From Campylobacter sputorum subsp. sputorum (GTDB lineage: Bacteria > Campylobacterota > Campylobacteria > Campylobacterales > Campylobacteraceae), in the NCBI RefSeq assembly GCF_008245005.1, contig NZ_CP043427.1, positions 930,001 through 994,000 on the forward strand: a stretch of DNA of 64,000 bases, given 5' to 3'. Position numbers and translations under genes: made by a program. Positions 10,595 to 20,729 of the stretch are shown here, piece by piece (within the stretch, counting starts at the first letter, position 1; the number at the start of each line of letters is the position of its first letter). The notes beneath the pieces were generated by a model. The model saw only the letters and a program-made list of their open reading frames with translations. It ran no database searches and was not told where the DNA came from.

Positions 10595-11920
10595 CTAAAT
10601 TCCATCCTTTTTTCTAAAAAGATGAATTATATAAGTTATCATAAGGCATAAAATTTCTGGTATTATCCAACCAAGACCTATATCATAAAAAGGTATTTTT
10701 GCAAAAACTTCAGAAATCATAGGAATTTTTATACCAGCTGCATCAAATCCATTTACAATCCCCATTATCACAGCAACATAAACACAAGTTCTATAAATAA
10801 GCTTAGATGAGTTTATAAAGTTATTAATCAAAGCTAAGATTATTAAAACTATGGTTATTGGATATAGAGCTATTAATACAGGTATGCTATATGTTAAAAG
10901 AGCATTTAAGCCTACATTTGCAACACAAAAACTAAGGAAAGACCAAGTTATAACCCAAAATTTATAGCTTGTATTTTTAACTAAACCCGAGAAAAATTCA
11001 CTAGCTGATGATATAAGTCCAACCGTTGTAGTTATACAAGCTAGTAAAAATATAGTTCCCAAAACAAACACTCCAAACCCACCAAAAAGCTGATTTGTGA
11101 TATTAGAAAGCAAAGCTGCACCATTTTTCACATCTGGAAACAACGAAGATGTGCTAGCACCAATATATGCAAGCATCATATAAATAGACATTAGTATGGC
11201 ACCGGCTAAAATTCCTGATTTGATAGTTGATTTTACTATTACTCTATTGTTTGTTAATCCAAGATTTTTTATAGCATTAATCACAACTATACCAAAAACT
11301 AATGAAGCAAGAGCGTCCATAGTCTCATAACCTGCTAAAAATCCAGATGCGATAGGATGCGATGCATATTTTCCAACAGCGGGTCCAAATTCCCCTATAG
11401 GATTAATAATATTTGATATGAATAGAAAAACAATCAAAATTAACATAAGCGGTGTTAGTATTTTTCCAAGCATTTCAACCATTTTACTAGGATTTATGCA
11501 TATCAAATAGTTTATTATAAAATATATAAGAGTATAAACAAAAAGCCCAATTGATTGATTCTCAGTAGATATAAATGGGGCTATAGTAACTTCAAATGGC
11601 ATATTTGCAGCTCTTGGTATAGCAAAAGCTGGTCCTATGGTAATATAAATTAAAATAGTAAAAATCATCGCAAAATACGGATCTACTCTTCTTACCAAGT
11701 TATCCATGCTATGGCTTTTTGCAACAGCTGCTATCCCAAGAACAGGAAGAGCTACACCAGTAATACAAAAAAACAAAATTGCTTCATATACATTTACACC
11801 AGCTTCTTTTCCAAGCATTGGGGGAAATATAAAATTTCCTGCTCCAAAAAACATTGAAAATAACATAAGCGATATAACCAAAAACTGCTTTTTACTAATC
11901 TTTGTCATAGGCTTCTCCAT
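10595..11920 (-). CDS. brnQ: Branched-chain amino acid transporter BrnQ (LIVCS family)
   Basis: The protein has 441 aa and about 12 membrane segments. The N-terminal FSMFFGAGNFIFPP is the hallmark of the LIVCS family of Na+-coupled Leu/Ile/Val carriers. It is a single gene with its promoter in the AT-rich gap 11921-12100. Confidence 0.93.
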   Translation of the reverse strand: MEKPMTKISKKQFLVISLMLFSMFFGAGNFIFPPMLGKEAGVNVYEAILFFCITGVALPVLGIAAVAKSHSMDNLVRRVDPYFAMIFTILIYITIGPAFAIPRAANMPFEVTIAPFISTENQSIGLFVYTLIYFIINYLICINPSKMVEMLGKILTPLMLILIVFLFISNIINPIGEFGPAVGKYASHPIASGFLAGYETMDALASLVFGIVVINAIKNLGLTNNRVIVKSTIKSGILAGAILMSIYMMLAYIGASTSSLFPDVKNGAALLSNITNQLFGGFGVFVLGTIFLLACITTTVGLISSASEFFSGLVKNTSYKFWVITWSFLSFCVANVGLNALLTYSIPVLIALYPITIVLIILALINNFINSSKLIYRTCVYVAVIMGIVNGFDAAGIKIPMISEVFAKIPFYDIGLGWIIPEILCLMITYIIHLFRKKDGI

Positions 11921-12101
11921 TTTTGAAAATAATCTGTTATTTTATATTTATTAATATTAAAATTATATTAAATTTAATCAATATTGTTTTTAATTATACT
12001 TAATATTTGATAAAATATAAAATATTAAATTTAAGAATAATATAATTTTAACATAGATATAATTTCATTTTTGTAACTTATTAATAAATTTATATAAAAA
12101 T

Positions 12102-12112
12102 GGGGGGGGGGG
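12102..12112 (+). repeat. Poly-G tract (11 G) at the start of a chemoreceptor gene
   Basis: Eleven consecutive G lie 7 bases upstream of the ATG at 12120. Long G runs are the standard slippage (phase-variation) elements of Campylobacter. An in-run ATG at 12100 would be in frame with the receptor only if the run had 9 or 12 G. With 11 G the run stands where a ribosome site would be, so slippage could change initiation. Confidence 0.85.
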
Positions 12113-12119
12113 TCGAACA

Positions 12120-13215
12120 ATGTTTGAAAAAAATGTAGTTAAAAAACTAAACAAAGAAATAGAGCTTCTTAAAAGAGTTATGTGATGAAAATTCTGCATT
12201 AAAAGCACAAGTAGCAGAGCAAAGCGATACTAAAAAAACAAACCAAGATGAATCCATAAAAGCACAAATTTCCAAATCTCTTCAAGATATGACATTTAAT
12301 AATGTCAAAATTGTTCAAAAAGATATGGAATCAAATTTAGAAAATGCTAAAGAAATTGACCAAAAAAGTAAAGAAATTTCTAATGACATACATGAGTTAT
12401 CAGATGTATTTAAAAGCGTTGTATCATCATTAGAACAAATTTCAAGTTCATCAAATGAAGCACATTCTATCGCAGATAAATTGCATAAAGTTGTTGATGA
12501 AATTTCAACAGTTGTAAATTTAATAAAAGATATATCAGATCAAACAAATCTTTTAGCACTAAATGCTGCTATTGAAGCTGCAAGGGCTGGAGAAGCTGGA
12601 AGAGGATTTGCCGTAGTTGCTGATGAAGTTAGAAAACTGGCTGAAAGAACACAAAAAGCAACAAGTGAGGTTGAATTAAACATAAATATTTTAAAACAAA
12701 GCACAAATGAAATGTTTACACACAGCCAATCTGTCCAAGAAACTGTAATAGAATCAAATACAAATATAGAAAAATTTTATAATAAATTTAAAGAATTAAA
12801 TAATGATTCAAAAATTATAAGCAGTGATGCTATGGAGATTATGTATAAAATTTTTATTACTTTAGTTAAACTTGATCATGTTTTATTTAAAGTTGGCGGA
12901 TATGGAGAAATTTTATCTGAGAATTTAAATCAATTAAGTGATCATTTACATTGTCGTCTTGGAAAATGGGCTTGCACAAACGGAAAAGAGAACTTTGGAG
13001 ATACAAAAGCATTTAGAAAAATAGAAACACCTCACAAAATGGTTCACGAATTAATCAATAAATCTATAAAAGATTTTTCAAATCAAGAAAATAAAAGTCA
13101 AATTATAAACAATTTCAAAGAAGCAGAAAAACATACTATAGAACTTTTTAATATTTTTGATGAAATGCTTGAAGAAAAAATTCCAAAAAATAATTCATTA
13201 TATGTGGCTAAATAA
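12120..13215 (+). pseudogene. Cytoplasmic chemoreceptor with CZB domain (TlpD-like), frameshifted
   Basis: The first 21 codons ([18 protein letters not shown]..) end in a stop. One base fewer in the AAAA run at 12171-12174 joins them to the downstream frame (..[15 protein letters not shown]..) that runs to 13215, giving about 364 aa. There is no membrane segment. A methyl-accepting signalling hairpin holds the conserved core [20 protein letters not shown]. The C-terminus is a zinc-binding CZB domain with [17 protein letters not shown] and PHKMVH supplying the His/Cys ligands. H. pylori TlpD has this plan. A shorter protein could still start at an internal ATG, for example near 12289. Confidence 0.8.
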
Positions 13216-13225
13216 AAGCCACATA
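13201..13225. terminator. Terminator between the two chemoreceptor genes
   Basis: A perfect 9-bp stem TATGTGGCT / AGCCACATA includes the end of the rightward coding region and stands between convergent genes. Confidence 0.7.
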
Positions 13226-13239
13226 TATTTTATATTTTA

Positions 13240-15394
13240 TTAAACCTTAAATTTCCCAAGCTCATTATCAAGTTTAGAAGTCATATTTGATAGATGTTCA
13301 CTAGCACTTGCTATCTCTTCAACACTTCTAGCATTTGCACTAGCAATTGAATCAACTTCTTTTACTTTATCCATAATCTTTTTAATACTATCAGAAACTT
13401 CTTTATACTCTTTTATACTATTTAAGTTAGAGTTAATGCTTTCTTGAATGATAATAGTATTTTTACTTACTACATCTTCTAAGCTTTTAGCATTTTCAGA
13501 AACATCTGTTATATTTTTAGTAGATTCTTCCATTTGAGAGCTTGCATCATTAACTGATTGAACTACTAAATTTATAGTTGTATTTATCTCATCTAAACTC
13601 TTTTGAGTTTTTTCTGCCAGTTTTCTAACTTCATCAGCAACTACAGCAAATCCTCTTCCTGCTTCTCCTGCTCTTGCAGCTTCAATAGCAGCATTTAATG
13701 CTAAAAGATTTGTTTGATCTGATATATCATTTATAACAGTTAAAACAGTTTTAACTTCTTCAGTGTTTCTACTTGTTTGATTTAGTTTTTGAGATAGTTC
13801 AATTTCTTTTTGAGCAATACCGCTTAATATATAGTTTAGTTTTACCATATCATTTTTTATAGATTCAAGACTATCATTTGCTTTTGATAACTCTTTTGAA
13901 TTTGTTTCAGCATTTTCAACTGATACACTAATATCTTGTATTATCTTTTCGCCATCTTTTGTTACGTTATTTACTACAGCACTCTCTTCTTCAACTTTTT
14001 ACCAACTGCAAGTGAAGTTTGAGATAGTTCATTTGCAACAGAAGCGTTTTCAGAACTTGTTGCTTTTGAATTTACTATGAGTGTTTGAATTTTTTGTATA
14101 AATGTATTTACATCTTTGCCAATCTTAGCTATTTCATCTTTTCCTGTTATATTAACTCTTTTGAATTTGTTTCAGCATTTTCAACTGATACACTAATATC
14201 TTGTATTATCTTTTCGCCATCTTTTGTTACGTTATTTACTACAGCACTCTCTTCTTCAACTTTTTTACCAACTGCAAGTGAAGTTTGAGATAGTTCATTT
14301 GCAACAGAAGCGTTTTCAGAACTTGTTGCTTTTGAATTTACTATGAGTGTTTGAATTTTTTGTATAAATGTATTTACATCTTTGCCAATCTTAGCTATTT
14401 CATCTTTTCCTGTTATATTAACTCTTTTTGTTAAATCACCCTCTCCAACTGCTAAATCTTTTATCATTAGTCCTAAGCGGTTTAGGGGTTTGAATAAAAA
14501 TGCCAAAACCAAGATAACTATGCCCAGAGTTAAAACAATGAAAACAATTGATAGAATTCCTAAGATTTTACCCAAACTAGTTACTTTTTCATAAGCAGTA
14601 TCTATATCAATTGCTACAATTACTACCCATTGACTAAGCGGTTCTGTATCGAAAAATAGGATTTTATCGCGTCCATCAATTTGATAAGAAAATGTGCCTT
14701 TATCTTTTGCATAGAATTCTTTTACCATATAAGAAAAATTTGGTAAAACTTCTTCAAATTTCTTACCAACTTCATTTTCGTCTGCATAACCAATAATCAT
14801 TCCATCTGAGTCTAAATATCTGGCACTAGCACCTTTTAATTTAAAAGATTTTGCAAGATTTGAAATATTATCTAAGGCAATATCTATAGCCAAAACACCC
14901 ATAAATTTACCATTTTTACTATATGGCGCAGAAACAGTAACCGTCATTTTTTTAGTTAGTGTATCAGCATAAGCACTAGAAACAACAACTTTATTTGCTT
15001 TTTTCGCATTTACATACCAATCTCGTGTTTTAAAATTGTAACTAGCATCAGGAACCCAATCAGTAGAATCAAAATATCGCCCATCTTCTAATCCCATATA
15101 CATCGTTACTACACCAGAACTTTTAGCTGAACCTTTGAGTATCCTTAATACTATATCATTATCAATATAAGGCAACTCATTAAATGTATCAAGCACTGAA
15201 TTTAGTTGTATAACTCGATTTTCTATCAAATGAGAAACTATACCTACGCTATCACTAACTTTTGCTTTAAGCTGCTCTTCGATATTATCATGTAGTATAT
15301 TTGCACTATTTGTGTAACTAACAAAGCTAAAAATTCCATATCCTAAAATAAGCAATGTGCCTATTGTCAAATAAACTTTTTGTTTAAAACCCAT
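13240..15394 (-). pseudogene. dCache chemoreceptor interrupted by a tandem duplication
   Basis: The N-terminal part (15394 to 14147, 415 aa) has a membrane segment, a periplasmic dCache domain, a second membrane segment near residues 275-300 and a HAMP-like region. The sensor shows TRDWY and SAYAD with GVLAIDI, matching the amino-acid-binding dCache motif (R, W, Y, D). The frame then stops inside a duplicated segment. The C-terminal signalling part (13848 to 13240) has the core [20 protein letters not shown]. One repeat copy alone would give an uninterrupted receptor of about 629 aa. The C-terminal core is nearly identical to that of the convergent receptor. Confidence 0.88.
13889..14419. repeat. 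265/266-bp tandem duplication inside the chemoreceptor gene
   Basis: Unit 1 (13889-14153) and unit 2 (14154-14419) are identical as far as I can see, except for one T missing from a T run in unit 1 (5 T against 6). Neither length is a multiple of three, so the second unit puts the gene out of frame and brings a TAA into frame at 14147. Confidence 0.93.
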
Positions 15395-15493
15395 TGTTAA
15401 TCCTTATTAATTTGTATTTTAAAATCAATATTTTATTGAAAAGTTAATAAAATATTGATAAAATTTATTAATCCAAAATATAAAGAAAACAAA

Positions 15494-16837
15494 ATGGCAA
15501 AAACAAAAACAACGATATTTGAGTGTGAGCATTGTGGCAATCAACAAAACAGATGGCTTGGAAAATGCCCAGAATGTGGTGCTTTTAATAGTTTTGTAGA
15601 GTTAAAAGCAGATCAAATAAAAGCCTTAAAGGAAATTTCTAAAATTCACATTAGCACTTCAAAAGCAAAACCTATCAGTGAAGTTGAGATAGAAAAAATT
15701 TCAAGACTTAGCACAGAAGATGAAGAGCTTGATTTGGTTTTAGGTGGCGGTGTTGTAGAAGGTTCTTTGGTGCTTATTGGCGGAAGTCCTGGGATTGGAA
15801 AATCAACCCTACTTTTAAAAATAGCTTCAAATTTAAGCAAAAATGATAGAAATGTTTTATATATAAGCGGCGAAGAAAGCGAAAGTCAGATTAAAATGCG
15901 AGCAGATAGGCTTAATGCAATAAATAAAAATCTATTTTTATTAACAGAAATTTGCCTTGAAAATATCAAATCTGAACTAGCAAATAAAGAATATAAAATT
16001 ATCGTAGTTGATAGCATACAAACACTTTATAGTGAAAATATAAGCTCAGCTCCTGGAAGCGTTTCACAAGTAAGAGAGATTACATTTGAACTTATGCGTA
16101 TAGCAAAAGAAAAAAATATATGCATTTTTATAATCGGACATATAACAAAAGAAGGTAGCATTGCGGGTCCAAGGGTGCTAGAACATATGGTTGATGTAGT
16201 TTTGTATTTTGAAGGAGATGCGAGTAAAGAACTTAGAATTTTAAGAGGATTTAAAAATAGATTTGGATCAACTAGCGAAGTTGGAATTTTTGAAATGAGT
16301 CAAAATGGTTTAATACCTGCAAAAAACATCGCAAGTAAATTTTTTACAAGAGGTAAAGCAATAAGCGGAAGTGCAGTAACCGTCATAATGGAGGGCTCTC
16401 GCCCATTAGTCGTAGAAATTCAAGCTTTGGTTTGCGAAAGTTCATACCCAAAAAGAAGCTCAACAGGATATGATAGAAACAGACTTGATATGATACTAGC
16501 TTTGCTTGAGAGAAAAATAGAGCTTCCTTTGGGGCATTATGATGTTTTTATAAATGTTATAGGCGGAGTTAAGATAAATGAAACCGCAGCAGATCTTGCC
16601 GTGGTTGCTGCGATAGTTAGTAGCTTTAAAAACAGACCAATAAGTAAAGAAACTATTTTTATAGGAGAAGTTAGTTTAAATGGGGAAATAAGAGATGTTT
16701 ATAACTTAGATATAAGGCTAAAAGAAGCAAGTATACAAAAATTTAAAAATGCTATAGTCCCACTAAAAACAACATCTAATAGCACAATAAAAACTTTCAT
16801 AGCAAAAGAAATAAATCAAGTTTTAGACTGGATGTAA
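15494..16837 (+). CDS. radA: DNA repair protein RadA
   Basis: The start at 15494 gives 447 aa beginning MAKTKTTIFEC. A C4 zinc finger (CEHCG..CPEC) lies at residues 10-27, the RecA-like P-loop GGSPGIGKST near 96-105, the KNRFG motif near 253, and a Lon-like C-terminal domain. RadA is a branch-migration helicase for recombinational repair. A frame reaching 13 codons upstream exists but lacks family similarity. It is followed by mnmG in the same direction. Confidence 0.96.
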   Translation: MAKTKTTIFECEHCGNQQNRWLGKCPECGAFNSFVELKADQIKALKEISKIHISTSKAKPISEVEIEKISRLSTEDEELDLVLGGGVVEGSLVLIGGSPGIGKSTLLLKIASNLSKNDRNVLYISGEESESQIKMRADRLNAINKNLFLLTEICLENIKSELANKEYKIIVVDSIQTLYSENISSAPGSVSQVREITFELMRIAKEKNICIFIIGHITKEGSIAGPRVLEHMVDVVLYFEGDASKELRILRGFKNRFGSTSEVGIFEMSQNGLIPAKNIASKFFTRGKAISGSAVTVIMEGSRPLVVEIQALVCESSYPKRSSTGYDRNRLDMILALLERKIELPLGHYDVFINVIGGVKINETAADLAVVAAIVSSFKNRPISKETIFIGEVSLNGEIRDVYNLDIRLKEASIQKFKNAIVPLKTTSNSTIKTFIAKEINQVLDWM

Positions 16838-16888
16838 ATTTAATAAATTTTATAGTATAATCTAAGCTTTTTAAATAAGGAAAATTTT

Positions 16889-18760
16889 ATGGATTATGAT
16901 GTAATTGTTGTTGGTGGCGGTCATGCTGGGATAGAAGCTAGTATGGTTGCTGCAAATATGGGCAAAAAAACTCTTCTTATAACTATTTTAGCAGAACAAA
17001 TTGGTGCGGCAAGTTGCAATCCTGCAATAGGCGGACTTGCAAAAGGACATCTTGTAAAAGAAATTGATGCACTTGGCGGAATTATGGGACTTACAACAGA
17101 TAAATGCGGCATTCAATTTAGAGTATTAAATGAAAGCAAAGGACCGGCAGTTAGAGGCTCAAGAGCTCAAATAGATATGGATAGATATAGAGTTTATATG
17201 AGAAATTTACTTTTAAGCACTCCAAATTTATCCATAACTCAAGAGATAGCAACCCAAATTTTAACTAAAAATAATGAAATAATAGGCGTAAAAACTCATC
17301 TTGATAATATATATAATTCATCAAAACTGATTATAACTACCGGAACTTTCTTAAACGGACTTATACATGTTGGATTTAATAAACTAAAAGCAGGAAGAGT
17401 TGGTGAGCTAGCTTCAACATCACTTTCAAGCTCATTAAAATCACTTGGATTAAATATGGGTAGGTTAAAAACAGGAACTTGCCCTAGAGTATTAGCCTCA
17501 AGCATAGATTTTTCTGTGTTAGAAAAACAATGCGGCGATGAAAAAACAAAACCTTTTAGTTTTAGAACTAAAAATTTTAATCCAACACAACTTCCTTGTT
17601 ATATAGCTTATACAAACCAAATCACGCACGATATAATTCGCTCAAATTTTGATAGAGCTCCGCTTTTTACCGGTCAAATCGAAGGTGTTGGCCCAAGATA
17701 TTGCCCTAGCATAGAAGATAAAATAAATCGTTTTGCAAACAAAGAAAGGCACCATCTTTTCATAGAGCCACAAACAAAAGAAGCCACAGAGTACTACATA
17801 AATGGCTTTTCAACAAGTCTTCCTTATGATGTGCAAGTTTCTATGCTTCGCTCTGTCAAAGGCTTTGAAAATGCGGTAATTGTAAGACATGGATATGCTA
17901 TAGAATATGATTATGTAGATCCGCTAGAACTAACACACACACTTGAGACTAAAAAGATAAAAGGACTTTATCTAGCAGGACAGATAAACGGAACAACTGG
18001 ATACGAAGAGGCAGCCGCACAAGGTTTAATGGCTGGAATAAACGCTTCTTTGGCTTTGATGGATAAAGATGCTTTAGTTTTAAGAAGAGATGAGGCGTAT
18101 ATAGGTGTTTTGATTGATGATTTGGTAACAAAAGGCACAAAAGAGCCATATAGAATGTTTACAAGCAGAGCGGAATATCGCTTGCTTTTAAGAGAAGATA
18201 ACGCTCATCTTAGACTCCATTCATACGGATATGAACTGGGCTTGATAGATGATGAAACATATCAAAAAACACTGCGTTTAAAACAAAATTTAGAACAAGG
18301 TTTAAATATCCTTACAAATAAAATAATAACACCTACAAATGAGATAAATAACTTTTTGCAAAGCATAGACGAAGAAAAAATCAACGATAAAATATCTCTT
18401 CAAAAAATAGTTGCCAGAAAAACATTTACGCTTGAGAAATTAAAAAAATTAGACAAATTTTTTGAAGATTTAGATGAAGAAAGTTTGGAACAAATTTTAA
18501 CAGAAGCGAAGTATTATTTTTATATAAATATACAAAAAAAAGAAGTAGAGCGTATGAAAGATATGGTAAATATAAAAATTCCAGATAATTTTGATTTTAG
18601 AAGTGTTTCTGGGCTTAGTAATGAAGTAGTTGAAAAGCTGGAAAAATTCACTCCTCCTACGCTTTTTGCAGCAAGTGAGATAAGTGGCATTACTCCAGCA
18701 GCTATAGACATACTTCAAATTTATATAAAGCTTTATAACAAAAGAAAGAAAGAAAAGTAA
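16889..18760 (+). CDS. mnmG: tRNA uridine-5-carboxymethylaminomethyl modification enzyme MnmG
   Basis: The protein has 623 aa, full length. The FAD-binding GGGHAGIEA is at residues 9-17, and [16 protein letters not shown] occurs near 370. With MnmE it modifies wobble U34 of tRNAs. TAAGGA precedes the start. A small gene follows 2 bases after the stop. Confidence 0.97.
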   Translation: MDYDVIVVGGGHAGIEASMVAANMGKKTLLITILAEQIGAASCNPAIGGLAKGHLVKEIDALGGIMGLTTDKCGIQFRVLNESKGPAVRGSRAQIDMDRYRVYMRNLLLSTPNLSITQEIATQILTKNNEIIGVKTHLDNIYNSSKLIITTGTFLNGLIHVGFNKLKAGRVGELASTSLSSSLKSLGLNMGRLKTGTCPRVLASSIDFSVLEKQCGDEKTKPFSFRTKNFNPTQLPCYIAYTNQITHDIIRSNFDRAPLFTGQIEGVGPRYCPSIEDKINRFANKERHHLFIEPQTKEATEYYINGFSTSLPYDVQVSMLRSVKGFENAVIVRHGYAIEYDYVDPLELTHTLETKKIKGLYLAGQINGTTGYEEAAAQGLMAGINASLALMDKDALVLRRDEAYIGVLIDDLVTKGTKEPYRMFTSRAEYRLLLREDNAHLRLHSYGYELGLIDDETYQKTLRLKQNLEQGLNILTNKIITPTNEINNFLQSIDEEKINDKISLQKIVARKTFTLEKLKKLDKFFEDLDEESLEQILTEAKYYFYINIQKKEVERMKDMVNIKIPDNFDFRSVSGLSNEVVEKLEKFTPPTLFAASEISGITPAAIDILQIYIKLYNKRKKEK

Positions 18761-18762
18761 AT

Positions 18763-18975
18763 ATGGATTATAGAAATTTAAAAAATCCTATTGTAATGAA
18801 AATAGTTCAAAACGCCATAAAATTTGACAATGATTTGTTAAAAAATGAAGAAGTGGTAAAAATACTTTTAAAAAAAGAAAAAATTAAGCTAAATGAAGAT
18901 GAACAAAAACTTTTAGAAGAGATATTTGAAAAACTTCATTTAGCCAAAGACAACATACAGCTCAGTAAAAATTAG
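18763..18975 (+). CDS. Small conserved-looking protein, unknown function
   Basis: The protein has 70 aa, very Lys/Glu-rich and predicted all-helical (MDYRNLKNPIVMKIV...). It starts 2 bases after mnmG, so it is probably translated from the same mRNA. Its end overlaps the convergent gene's end by 4 bases. I recognise no domain. Confidence 0.6.
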   Translation: MDYRNLKNPIVMKIVQNAIKFDNDLLKNEEVVKILLKKEKIKLNEDEQKLLEEIFEKLHLAKDNIQLSKN

Positions 18976-19460
18976 CACTTTTTAGATATGCAAGATAAAC
19001 ATGGAAATTTTATAAAAAACAATATAACCTGTGCTATCATCATTATTTTCATTACAAGTTCGCTTGCACTATGAATTTGTTTAAACTGCTCATTTTGAGT
19101 AGCTTCTACTCCTATTTTTTGAGCTTGCAAAATATATTCTGTGAAATAAAACACAAAAGATAAAGCCAAAACTAGTATAATAAAACTAAGTGCAAATGAT
19201 GATACTTTCTTATAAAAACTACTATCAAATTTTAAATTTATGATCTCATAAATAAAACTTACAGCACTCACGCAAAGCAAAACATAGTTGTATTTCACGA
19301 AAATATTACTCATCAATTGTCCGCTTTGAAAATGCGTTAAAACGCCCTCGCCTATTATATTTTGCGGGAAAAATATAACTGGAGCTAAAAATGCACCAAT
19401 TGACACTTCAATTCCTATAACCATAGCCAATAAAAAAAGATATATATTTAAAAATTTCAT
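18972..19460 (-). CDS. DUF4149-type membrane protein
   Basis: The protein has 162 aa and four membrane segments. Its pattern (GIEVSIGAFLAPVIF..., a HFQSGQLMSNIF loop, and an IHSASELVMKI C-terminus) fits the DUF4149 family. Function unknown. It is the last gene of the leftward M48-prmC-GNAT set and overlaps the GNAT gene by 4 bases. Confidence 0.8.
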   Translation of the reverse strand: MKFLNIYLFLLAMVIGIEVSIGAFLAPVIFFPQNIIGEGVLTHFQSGQLMSNIFVKYNYVLLCVSAVSFIYEIINLKFDSSFYKKVSSFALSFIILVLALSFVFYFTEYILQAQKIGVEATQNEQFKQIHSASELVMKIMMIAQVILFFIKFPCLSCISKKC

Positions 19461-19939
19461 TTTTTTCCTTTGTTTAACAAGTTGTCAAAATCATCTTCAC
19501 AAAGCCTATATTTTCTCCATATTTTTAAATGTTTTGCACCTAATTTTTCATAAAAATTTATGCCAAGTTCATTTGTATTAAGGCAATCCCAATCAATCCT
19601 ACCAAATCCATTATCTTTACAAATTTGTATAAGTTTTTCAAAAATCTTGGTTGCAATACCCATTTTTCTATACTCTTCTCTAACATAAAGATCTTCTAAA
19701 AAAATACCACCTTTACCTAAAAAAGTTGAAAATGTAATAAAATAAAAAGCACAAGCTACCATTTTATCATCTATCATACAAACTAAACACTTTGCATAAT
19801 TTTTTTCAAATATATTTTTTTTAAACTCAATTTTATTAAATTTTATCCCATCGCTAAGATTTTCATACTCTGCAAGTTCGTCTATAAGTATCAACAACTC
19901 ATCAAACTCATTTTCTTTTATCTCTCTTATTTCAAACAT
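19457..19939 (-). CDS. GNAT-family N-acetyltransferase
   Basis: The ATG at 19939 behind AAGGAGAG gives 160 aa. An upstream in-frame extension to 20008 lies inside prmC and is unlikely. The acetyl-CoA loop motif REEYRKMGIATKIF occurs near 100-113, and the C-terminal NELGINFYEKLGAK is typical of the diamine/thialysine acetyltransferase branch. The actual substrate is not known. It overlaps prmC by 8 bases. Confidence 0.88.
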   Translation of the reverse strand: MFEIREIKENEFDELLILIDELAEYENLSDGIKFNKIEFKKNIFEKNYAKCLVCMIDDKMVACAFYFITFSTFLGKGGIFLEDLYVREEYRKMGIATKIFEKLIQICKDNGFGRIDWDCLNTNELGINFYEKLGAKHLKIWRKYRLCEDDFDNLLNKGKK

Positions 19940-20729
19940 TTTCTCTCCTTGCAACAAATCCTCTATCAAATCCAGCCAAATCTTTATAAAACTCAGCTTT
20001 AAATCCAAATTTTATTAGCTTTTCTTGTAAAGATTTTTTCTGATCATAGCCCATTTCACAAGCTAAAAAATTTGTCCTATTTGCTGAAATTTCTATAATT
20101 TTATGCAAAATTTCATCTCCAATTTCGCCTCCAATTAGAGCTTCTTTTGGCTCATTTAAAACCCATTTATCAAGTTTGTATGAGTTTGATATATAAGGCG
20201 GATTTGATATAACAAAATCAAAATTTCCATTAATTCTATCAAGCAAAGATGTATTTACAAACTCAACATTTACACCATGAGTTTTTGCATTACAAATGGC
20301 AACTTCAAGTGCTATTTTACTGATATCTGTTGCGATAATACTAGCATTTTTAAGGTTTTTTGCAAGGATTATAGATATAATGCCAGATCCAAAACCTATC
20401 TCACAAATTCTAGGTGAGTTTATATTTGAGAGTAAATTTATAGCTTTTTGTATCAAAATTTCCGTTTCAAATCTAGGTATCAAAACACCTTTTTTAACAA
20501 AAAAATTTAAACCATAAAACTCGCAACTATTAGTTATATATTCTAACGGTTCGCCATTAGCATATCTTTTTATGAGTTTTATATAACCATCTTCGTCTTT
20601 TATAATTGTATTTGAATTTAAAAAAATCTCTTCAAAACTCAATTTTGTATGAAATTTCATAAGTTCTTTTGCTACAAAACTAGAATCTGTTAAATTCTCG
20701 CCTATTTTCAAAAGTTCTGAAATTTTCAA
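19932..20729 (-). CDS. prmC: Release factor glutamine methyltransferase PrmC
   Basis: The protein has 265 aa. The SAM-binding motif CEIGFGSGIISI and the catalytic FVISNPPYIS are clear. It methylates the GGQ glutamine of RF1/RF2. It overlaps the upstream metallopeptidase gene by 4 bases (ATGA-type). Confidence 0.93.
   Translation of the reverse strand: MKISELLKIGENLTDSSFVAKELMKFHTKLSFEEIFLNSNTIIKDEDGYIKLIKRYANGEPLEYITNSCEFYGLNFFVKKGVLIPRFETEILIQKAINLLSNINSPRICEIGFGSGIISIILAKNLKNASIIATDISKIALEVAICNAKTHGVNVEFVNTSLLDRINGNFDFVISNPPYISNSYKLDKWVLNEPKEALIGGEIGDEILHKIIEISANRTNFLACEMGYDQKKSLQEKLIKFGFKAEFYKDLAGFDRGFVARRENV

Noticed and set aside
19939-20008. Longer N-terminus for the GNAT protein, starting at 20008
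   Set aside because: The extra codons lie within prmC and lack similarity to the family, while an ideal ribosome site precedes the ATG at 19939.
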